NCBI RefSeq assembly: GCF_949769195.1
Contig: NZ_OX458333.1
Location: 3,291,001 to 3,355,000, forward strand
Source: Methylocaldum szegediense
GTDB lineage: Bacteria; Pseudomonadota; Gammaproteobacteria; Methylococcales; Methylococcaceae
DNA length: 64,000 nucleotides
Reading direction: 5' to 3'
Positions 58,469 through 64,000 of the stretch are shown here, piece by piece (the stretch's first letter is position 1; every line of letters begins with the position of its first letter). The translations under genes and the position numbers were made by a program. The notes below the pieces were generated by a model. The model was not told the DNA's origin. It did no database searches and saw nothing but the letters and a program-made list of their open reading frames with translations.

Positions 58469-58484
58469 TGGCGCACTTTATGCT
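58469..58484 (+). promoter_or_regulatory. Sigma-54 promoter of the porin gene
   Basis: TGGCGCACTTTATGCT keeps TGGC, TGC and the exact GG-N10-GC spacing. It lies 68 bases before the porin ATG. Together with the site at 58248 it makes the whole intergenic region look sigma-54 controlled on both strands. A GGTGC-GAA-GCACC palindrome at 58357-58369 lies between them. Confidence 0.6.
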
Positions 58485-58551
58485 TTTGTCGTCTTTCGAC
58501 GACTCACAGGGCTCCGCTGTTTAAGCGTAAGAAACACAGGAGCCTGAACTC

Positions 58552-59853
58552 ATGAAAAACATCAAATCGAAGCGTCATCTGGCACTCATCGCGGGCGGGC
58601 TGATGAGTATCGGTGACCCGGGCCGGGCCGAAGAGGCATCCGGTTTATTGGGGGGATTAAAGTTCATCAACGAATCAGCCTGGATGAAATCCCTGGGGCT
58701 GACCCTGACCGGCTGGATGGACGCCGGTATTACCTACAACGCCAACGATCCGGCGGACAACTACAACGGTCCCGTGATCTTCAACGATAGATCCGGCGAG
58801 TTTCAGCTCAATCAGTTGGTGGTGGACTTGTCGCGAACCGTGAACGTCGAGGGCGGCGATTGGGACGTGGGCGGAAAGCTGACGTTCATGTTCGGTACCG
58901 ATGCCCGGACCAACACCATCAACGCTTACGGCGACGGTCATTGGGACAACGACTTGATCGGCAACGACACGCGGTTCTACAAAATCGCGCTTCCCAACGC
59001 CTATATCGACGTGTTCGCGCCGTTCGGCAACGGACTCACGGCACGGCTGGGCCGTTTCTATACCATCATGGGCTATGAAACGGGTTTGTCTCCGGACAAC
59101 TTCTTTTATTCCCACCCGTATACCTTCCAGTACGGCGAACCTTTCACCCATACCGGGGTTATGTTCACCTACCCGGTCGTCAGCAATTTACTGGTCACTC
59201 TGGGGGCCGTCACCGGCGGACACAATCAGTTCGGCGGATCGCTGGACGGCAACGCGGGCTGGGACGGATTCGACAAGAATATGGAGAACTGGAATTTTCT
59301 GGGCGGCGTTTTCTGGAATACCGACGATCATGCGACGTCGGTCGGATTCTCGATTATCACCGGGGATGTCAACGCCGATAACGACCTCGACGATTTTCGC
59401 CGGAAAACGGGTATCGACAAAAAGGACAATCGCACCTTCTACAGTTTCATTTTCAAGCAGGATTTCACCGATCACCTGCACTATGTCTTCCAGCACGATC
59501 ACGGCATAGAGCAACAACATCCGTTGAACAACTTCAAGGACGCTCAGTGGTACGGCATTCAGCAGCAACTGATCTACGATGTCACCGATACCGTGGGCGT
59601 GGGATTGAGGGGCGAGTGGTTCCGCGATGATGACGGCGTGCGGGTTGCGCAAATGCGTCCCGGCTGCGCCGTCCTCGCCTCCGGACCCGCCAGCTATTAC
59701 GGCGTTACCCTAGGCGTCAACTGGAAACCGGTGGACTGGGTCGTCCTTCGCCCGGAAGTCCGATACGACTGGGCCGACGGCATAGACAACTATGACGCGC
59801 GCAAGAAAAGCGACCAGTTTTTATTCGCTGTCGACGCGGTCATCAAGTTCTGA
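58552..59853 (+). CDS. BBP2-type outer-membrane porin
   Basis: 433-residue barrel protein. After an N-terminal signal ending around GRAEE comes LGLTLTGWMDAGITYNAND, typical of the BBP2 porin group, with repeated amphipathic strands (LTARLGRFYTIMGYETG, YVFQHDHGIEQ) and a C-terminal VDAVIKF ending in Phe. AGGAG precedes the ATG. It is divergent from the guanidine operon, and both have sigma-54 type promoters, so it probably serves nitrogen-source uptake; no substrate is proven. The 350 bases upstream contain no gene. Confidence 0.85.
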   Translation: MKNIKSKRHLALIAGGLMSIGDPGRAEEASGLLGGLKFINESAWMKSLGLTLTGWMDAGITYNANDPADNYNGPVIFNDRSGEFQLNQLVVDLSRTVNVEGGDWDVGGKLTFMFGTDARTNTINAYGDGHWDNDLIGNDTRFYKIALPNAYIDVFAPFGNGLTARLGRFYTIMGYETGLSPDNFFYSHPYTFQYGEPFTHTGVMFTYPVVSNLLVTLGAVTGGHNQFGGSLDGNAGWDGFDKNMENWNFLGGVFWNTDDHATSVGFSIITGDVNADNDLDDFRRKTGIDKKDNRTFYSFIFKQDFTDHLHYVFQHDHGIEQQHPLNNFKDAQWYGIQQQLIYDVTDTVGVGLRGEWFRDDDGVRVAQMRPGCAVLASGPASYYGVTLGVNWKPVDWVVLRPEVRYDWADGIDNYDARKKSDQFLFAVDAVIKF

Positions 59854-59861
59854 GGAGTTCC

Positions 59862-60970
59862 ATTCTCAGCCGGGGATCTAGAGCATCATTCGTAGGATGG
59901 ATAGACCGAAGTGAAACCCATCGATGGTGGGGTAGCTGTCAAGTCCCGCAAGATCGTAAACCTTCTTTCGAAAAAGATGAGGATGGGACAGTTGCCAGTT
60001 TTTGAGAGCCTGGATCGGGGTGAGATGGCCTAAGGCCTTTTGGGGAATGTGATGATTGTACAGCTCGACATAGCGGTGCAAGGTGGTGTCCAGATCGGCG
60101 GTTGAATCGAAGTGATGGGTTTGCAACACCTCCTCGATGCGGCCATTGAAGCGTTCCACCAGGCCATTCGTTTGGGGCCGGCCCGGCGGAATCAGGCGAT
60201 GTTCGATGCCTTGTTCAGTACAGAGGCGGTCAAACTCATGCGTCCCCGAGGGCTGCCGAGTTCGGGTCAGGAAACGGTCGGTAAACTCCGAGCCGTTGTC
60301 GGTCAGGCATTTCTGGATGCGGAAAGGAGCGGCCTGAATCACCGCTTTGAGGAAGTCCTTGGCGCTTAAGGCGGAGCGGTTGGGCTTGAGGGCGACATAG
60401 ACCCAGCGGGTGGCGCGGTCGATGGCGACGAACAGGTATCGGCGGGGTTCGCCGTCGATGGCGGGCAAGTACTTAACATCCAGGTGAAGGAAGCCGGGCT
60501 CATAGGCCTTGAAGGGTTTGACCTTCGCCTTCTCTGTAGGCGGAAGCAGGGTCTTGAGGGACGCCACCCCGTGGCGGCGCAGGCAGCGGTCTAGCCCGGA
60601 ACGGGACACGGCGGGATTGAGAAATTCCCGGGTCACGGCCAGGAGATCATCCAAGGGGAGGAGCAGAGCTTGGCGGAGGTAGACCACGATGGCTTCCTGG
60701 GCGGGCGTGAGCGTGGTTCTGAGGGTGTGGGGCCGGTGTGAGGCATCTTCGACCGAGGATCGGTGTTTCCACTTGCGGACGGTCGTTCGGCTAATGCCAT
60801 GCTTTTGGGCCAAGGCGCGCTCGCTCAACGTGGACGCTTGAATGGCCTGCCGAACGGCCGGGGTGGTACGGGCGTTCTTATGAAGACGAATCTGCATGGA
60901 GAGAAACCTCACTTGGACGAACCGAATATCTCCTGGAGAAGGCTCCGGGCTTCGAACAGAGCATAACTCC
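59862..60970 (-). mobile_element. IS481-family insertion sequence (ends approximate)
   Basis: A single intact transposase gene. Terminal repeats and target duplication could not be picked out with confidence, so the limits are estimates just outside the gene. Confidence 0.5.
59878..60897 (-). CDS. IS481-family transposase
   Basis: 339-residue DDE transposase. The N-terminal helix-turn-helix (QKHGISRTTVRKWKHR) is followed by the integrase core with the three acidic residues in LHLDVKYLPA, CLTDNGSEFT and NGLVERFNGRIEE. ATG 60897 gives MQIRLHKNARTTPAVR, the standard IS481 beginning. The frame is intact. It lies 25 bases after the porin stop on the opposite strand. Confidence 0.94.
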   Translation of the reverse strand: MQIRLHKNARTTPAVRQAIQASTLSERALAQKHGISRTTVRKWKHRSSVEDASHRPHTLRTTLTPAQEAIVVYLRQALLLPLDDLLAVTREFLNPAVSRSGLDRCLRRHGVASLKTLLPPTEKAKVKPFKAYEPGFLHLDVKYLPAIDGEPRRYLFVAIDRATRWVYVALKPNRSALSAKDFLKAVIQAAPFRIQKCLTDNGSEFTDRFLTRTRQPSGTHEFDRLCTEQGIEHRLIPPGRPQTNGLVERFNGRIEEVLQTHHFDSTADLDTTLHRYVELYNHHIPQKALGHLTPIQALKNWQLSHPHLFRKKVYDLAGLDSYPTIDGFHFGLSILRMML

Positions 60971-61081
60971 TTCTCGGTAAATAATCACACGAGACGCGAC
61001 AGGTAGCCGCTCGGGACAGGCCCTTCGACAGGCTCTGCGTAAACCGCCGACCCTTCGGCTTGGCTCAGGACAGGTTCGAGG

Positions 61082-61162
61082 TTGCATGGTGGGTTACGGC
61101 GCACACAAAGCGAAGTGGTTGGTCATCAGTCAGTGCTGAGGTGCGCCGAACCCACCTTACAT
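61082..61162. repeat. Dispersed inverted-repeat element (GGTGGGTT...AACCCACC type)
   Basis: Arms GGTGGGTT-A-CGGCGCAC (61088-61104) and GTGCGCCG-AACCCACC (61141-61156) pair over 16 bases with one bulge around a 36-base spacer. This GGTGGGTTA...AACCCACC type recurs in intergenic DNA of many proteobacteria and cyanobacteria. The stretch 60980-61080 beside it (CCCTTCGACAGGCTC-like) is also of repeat character. Confidence 0.65.
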
Positions 61163-61199
61163 GCCTGCAAATGGTGGCGCTACCGGCTGCATTTTTTGC

Positions 61200-61430
61200 T
61201 TAATGCAGCAAGGTCAGTTCCCGCCGGCTATCGCGTTCGCTCTGGCGTATGGTGTAGATCCGGCAATCGTCACCGATGACTTTGAAATACCGGTGCTCGG
61301 GCGTGGTCCAGCGGTTGAGGATTTCTACCTTAATTTTGTGGTCGTCGATCAACAACCGTCGCGGTTCTTCGTCGCCACGATAGCTCGCGTAACAGAACAC
61401 GCGAATTTCAGAAAAATGTTCACGTTTCAT
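61200..61430 (-). CDS. Small conserved protein, SH3-like (DUF6504-like)
   Basis: 76 residues, beta-rich: FSEIRVFCYASYRGDEEPRR, KVEILNRWTTPEHRYFKVI and CRIYTIRQSERDSRRELTLL. The spacing of Trp, Tyr and Leu is that of small barrel proteins such as DUF6504, whose function is unknown. The ATG is immediately next to a 50-base inverted repeat and lacks an upstream ribosome site unless AAGGAG in the loop of that repeat serves. It is downstream of the acyl-CoA dehydrogenase gene on the same strand. Confidence 0.6.
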   Translation of the reverse strand: MKREHFSEIRVFCYASYRGDEEPRRLLIDDHKIKVEILNRWTTPEHRYFKVIGDDCRIYTIRQSERDSRRELTLLH

Positions 61431-61480
61431 GCGCGGTAGAACTGTCTAAGGGTCACGCTCCTTAGACAGTTCCACCGCGC
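61431..61480. repeat. 50-base near-perfect palindrome abutting a start codon
   Basis: Arms GCGCGGT-A-GAACTGTCTAAGG (61431-61451) and CCTTAGACAGTTC-C-ACCGCGC (61460-61480) pair over 20 bases with a single mismatch and an 8-base loop. No T-run follows on either strand, so it is not a standard terminator. The minus-strand ATG of the small gene begins at the next base. Confidence 0.8.
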
Positions 61481-61530
61481 TTGTATCGTCAGGTTGACGC
61501 AAAAAAGAAAGGGCGAATCCAGAATTCGGC

Positions 61531-63315
61531 TCAAAACGCCTCGTCTTTGAACGCCATGATGCTGCCGCTGCCAGACATAATGGCGGAAAAGAGTCCCGAG
61601 GTTTTGGGCAAGATGCGCTCCATGAAGAACCGGGCGGTATCGAGCTTTGCCTGGTAAAACCCGGTCGTATCGCTTTCGACCTTCGTTTGCGCGATTTCTG
61701 CCATGCGTGCCCAGCAATAGGCCATGGCCGTGAAGCCGAACAGATGGAGATAGTCGTATGCCGCAGCGCCGGCTTCGTTAGGATCGGCGAGACTGCGCTC
61801 GGCGATGAAAGCCGTTGCCCGTTGTAACCTGCTGAATGCCTTGGCCAGCGGCTCGGTGACGAAGGACAGGCGGGTTTGCCCGGTGCGTTCGTCCAGATAA
61901 CGCTGGACCGGATGGAAGAAGCTGCGCAAAAACCTACCCGCGTGCGCGGGCAGTTTGCGCCCGACCAAGTCCATCGCCTGGATGCCGTTGGCACCCTCGT
62001 AAATCTGCGCGATGCGGGCATCGCGCACGAACTGTTCGATGCCGTTTTCTCGGATGTAGCCGTGCCCGCCGTAAACCTGCATGGCCAGATTGGCGGTCTC
62101 GAACCCGAGATCGGTGAAGAAGGCCTTCACGATAGGCGTCATCAAGGCGACGAAGTCCTCGGCTTCCTGGCGGACAGCCGGGTCCGGATGCCGGTTTTCC
62201 TTGTCGAGATGTGCGCCCACCCAGGCCGAAATCGCCCGCATGCCTTCGGTATAGGCGCGCATCGTCAACAGCATGCGCCGTACGTCTGGATGCACAATGA
62301 GGGGATCGGCCGGCTTGTCGGGGTATTTGGGACCGGTCAAGGCGCGGCCTTGCAGGCGCTCCTTGGCATAGGCCACGGCATTTTGATAAGCCACTTCGCC
62401 GAGCCCGAGACCCTGCAAGCCGACTTCGAGGCGGGCGCTGTTCATCATGACGAACATGGCACGGAGCCCTTTATGAAGTTCTCCGATCAAATAGCCGGTA
62501 GCGTCTTCGAGGCTGATGCTACAAGTGCTCGACGCCTTGATCCCCATCTTGTGCTCGATCGCCGTGCAAAAGATGCGGTTGCGGCGGCCGAGGCTACCGT
62601 CCGGATTGACCAGGAACTTCGGCACCAGGAACAGGCTGATCCCCTTTACGCCGGGCGGAGCGTCGGGCGTGCGCGCCAGGACCAAATGGATGATGTTCTC
62701 GCTGAGGTCTTGCTCGCCGCCCGAAATAAAAATCTTGTTGCCGGTGAGCCGATATGTACCGTCCGGTTGCGGAACCGCCTTGGTGCGGAGTAGGCCGAGG
62801 TCGGTGCCGCATTGCGGCTCGGTGAGACACATGGTGCCGGTCCAGCGTCCCTCCACCATCTTCGGAAGATAGAGATTCTTGATCTCCTCGGAGGCGGTCT
62901 TGAGCAACAGGAAATAGGCGCCGTGGGTCAGCTTGGTGTAGATGGCGAAGGATAGATTGCTCGCCGACATCATTTCCGAGGTCAGCACGTATACGGTTTC
63001 CGGGAGTCCTTGCCCGCCGTATTCCGGAAGGCTGGTTAGACTCGTCCAGCCGCCTTCCCGGAAGCGCTGATACGCTTCCTTGAAGCCACGCGGGGTATAG
63101 ACCTCGCCGTTTTCAAACCGGCAGCCCTCTTCGTCCCCACTCCGGTTGAGAGGGAAGAGAATGTTTTCGGCCACTTTGGCCATTTCCTCCAGGACCGCGT
63201 CCACCAGTTCGGGCGGCACGTCCTCCATGCCGGGCATGTCCTCCAGGTGCTGGTCGGCCAGGAATTCGTGATAGACGAAGCGCATATCGCGCAAGGGAGC
63301 TTTGTAGGTGGCCAT
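61531..63315 (-). CDS. Acyl-CoA dehydrogenase
   Basis: 594-residue FAD-dependent dehydrogenase catalysing alpha,beta-oxidation of an acyl-CoA. It begins with the short N-terminal extension of the FadE5-like group (YKAPLRDMRFVYHEFL). The FAD/substrate motif is MCLTEPQCGTDLGLLRTKA, with GNKIFISGGEQDLS after it. The catalytic glutamate lies in AQIYEGANGIQAMDL near residue 430. A C-terminal helical domain of about 120 residues follows. Three bases after the FadB-like gene, making a beta-oxidation operon. Confidence 0.9.
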   Translation of the reverse strand: MATYKAPLRDMRFVYHEFLADQHLEDMPGMEDVPPELVDAVLEEMAKVAENILFPLNRSGDEEGCRFENGEVYTPRGFKEAYQRFREGGWTSLTSLPEYGGQGLPETVYVLTSEMMSASNLSFAIYTKLTHGAYFLLLKTASEEIKNLYLPKMVEGRWTGTMCLTEPQCGTDLGLLRTKAVPQPDGTYRLTGNKIFISGGEQDLSENIIHLVLARTPDAPPGVKGISLFLVPKFLVNPDGSLGRRNRIFCTAIEHKMGIKASSTCSISLEDATGYLIGELHKGLRAMFVMMNSARLEVGLQGLGLGEVAYQNAVAYAKERLQGRALTGPKYPDKPADPLIVHPDVRRMLLTMRAYTEGMRAISAWVGAHLDKENRHPDPAVRQEAEDFVALMTPIVKAFFTDLGFETANLAMQVYGGHGYIRENGIEQFVRDARIAQIYEGANGIQAMDLVGRKLPAHAGRFLRSFFHPVQRYLDERTGQTRLSFVTEPLAKAFSRLQRATAFIAERSLADPNEAGAAAYDYLHLFGFTAMAYCWARMAEIAQTKVESDTTGFYQAKLDTARFFMERILPKTSGLFSAIMSGSGSIMAFKDEAF

Positions 63316-63317
63316 GG

Positions 63318-64000
63318 CTAGTTCCTCAAAGGCTTACCGGTTTCCAGCATGTGTTCCATGCGGGCGATCGTTTCTTTGCGCTTGACCAGGTCCATGAAGT
63401 TGCGCCGCTCCAAGGCGAGAAGATCTTCCTCGGACAAAGGTTTGAGGATATCGGTCTCGCCTCCCGTGAGCACATCGGCCAGAGCGCCCGCGACCACGGC
63501 ATCGTAGGCCGTGGCCTTGCCGAGGCGCAGGTACTGGCCGACCGCCATGTCCAGCGCGGCTCGGCCTGAAGGTCCCGGGAGATAAAACACCGGCGGCTCG
63601 GGTGGCGTGTAGTTTTCGCTCAGCGCCAGCGCTTTTTCCTTGGCATCGAACAGCAGCCGGTCGCGGTTCATGGTAATGTCGTCGTCGCGACGCAGGAACA
63701 GCAGGTCTTTCGCTTCCTGGGCCGATTTCGACACCGTTGCGACACTGACCGTTTCGAATACCCGGGCGACGGGGGCCATCGGGCCTTGGGGAGAGTTCTT
63801 GTCGGCGAAAGCACGCAGCAGCATTTCCTTGCAGCCGCCCCAGCCGGGAATCACACCGACGCCGGCTTCCACCAGTCCCATGTAGAGTTCGGCATGAGCC
63901 TGCACGGCGTCGCAATGGAGCAGGATTTCGCAGCCGCCGCCGAGAGCCATTCCCGAGGGCGCGCCGACCACGGGGAAGGGAGCGTATTTGAGTGCCTTGA
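63318..64000 (-). CDS. FadB/FadN-like multifunctional beta-oxidation protein, C-terminal part (5' end outside window)
   Basis: The frame is open to the window edge; about 227 residues of the C-terminus are visible. They belong to the enoyl-CoA hydratase half: VGAPSGMALGGGCEILLHCD forms the oxyanion-hole region and GLVEAGVGVIPGWGG carries the catalytic-position glutamate. The remainder is helical and ends LETGKPLRN. A C-terminal hydratase domain implies the FadN-type order (3-hydroxyacyl-CoA dehydrogenase first), unlike E. coli FadB. Immediately upstream of the acyl-CoA dehydrogenase gene. Confidence 0.85.
   Translation of the reverse strand, partial: KALKYAPFPVVGAPSGMALGGGCEILLHCDAVQAHAELYMGLVEAGVGVIPGWGGCKEMLLRAFADKNSPQGPMAPVARVFETVSVATVSKSAQEAKDLLFLRRDDDITMNRDRLLFDAKEKALALSENYTPPEPPVFYLPGPSGRAALDMAVGQYLRLGKATAYDAVVAGALADVLTGGETDILKPLSEEDLLALERRNFMDLVKRKETIARMEHMLETGKPLRN

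Noticed and set aside
58217-58555. Plus-strand frames between the riboswitch and the porin
   Set aside because: They overlap the sigma-54 sites, have no ribosome sites and give arginine-rich, featureless translations.

Overview
The window looks like chromosome from a moderately GC-rich gammaproteobacterium, most plausibly a methanotroph of the Methylococcaceae (Methylocaldum/Methylococcus-like). This is inferred from the lptD-surA-pdxA-rsmA order, the amgK-murU recycling pair, an O2-binding bacteriohemerythrin, a possible hydroxylamine-oxidation protein (HaoB-like) and PEP-CTERM/exosortase-associated genes. No rRNA, tRNA or CRISPR array was seen.

Layout. 0-3.4 kb: end of a HaoB-like gene, a PilZ protein and ccmABC (cytochrome c haem export). 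3.4-6.2 kb: Lpp-like lipoprotein and phosphoglucomutase. 6.4-12.3 kb (minus strand): lptD-surA-pdxA-rsmA, the outer-membrane/LPS assembly operon. 12.5-20 kb: amgK-murU (cell-wall recycling), argH, bacteriohemerythrin behind an Fnr-type promoter, pgi and an O-methyltransferase. 20.3-36.2 kb is the accessory part: the PEP-CTERM TPR lipoprotein PrsT, an IS110 element, and then a block flanked by two paralogous LuxI/FeeM-like acyltransferases. That block holds an E1-like (ThiF) enzyme, a PEP-CTERM protein with a sigma-54 promoter, a nitroreductase-like protein, and a three-gene operon for an outer-membrane barrel, an MMPL/RND exporter and a LolA-like carrier. Two decayed transposases lie at its far end. 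36.4-40.7 kb: a MacAB/DevBCA-type ABC exporter with two FtsX permeases. 40.7-48 kb: a DUF5063 protein, an unrecognised 527-residue protein, a MEKHLA/PAS protein, an SpeE-like protein, an EF-G paralogue and a small secreted protein.

48.2-59.9 kb is a GC-rich guanidine-utilisation locus. A textbook guanidine-I (ykkC) riboswitch precedes an ABC importer (binding protein, permease, ATPase), two DUF1989 proteins (carboxyguanidine deiminase subunits), a biotin-dependent carboxylase usually annotated as urea carboxylase, and allophanate hydrolase. Together these should import guanidine, carboxylate it, deaminate it to allophanate and release ammonia. I see a sigma-54 promoter upstream of the riboswitch and a second one in front of the divergent porin. 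This suggests control by nitrogen limitation plus guanidine, with the porin as an outer-membrane entry route. 59.9-64 kb: an IS481 element, dispersed inverted repeats, a small conserved protein, and an acyl-CoA dehydrogenase with the end of a FadB-like multifunctional protein.

The best candidates for something undescribed are the acyltransferase/E1/nitroreductase/RND block at 24.4-35.5 kb and the layered control of the guanidine locus.
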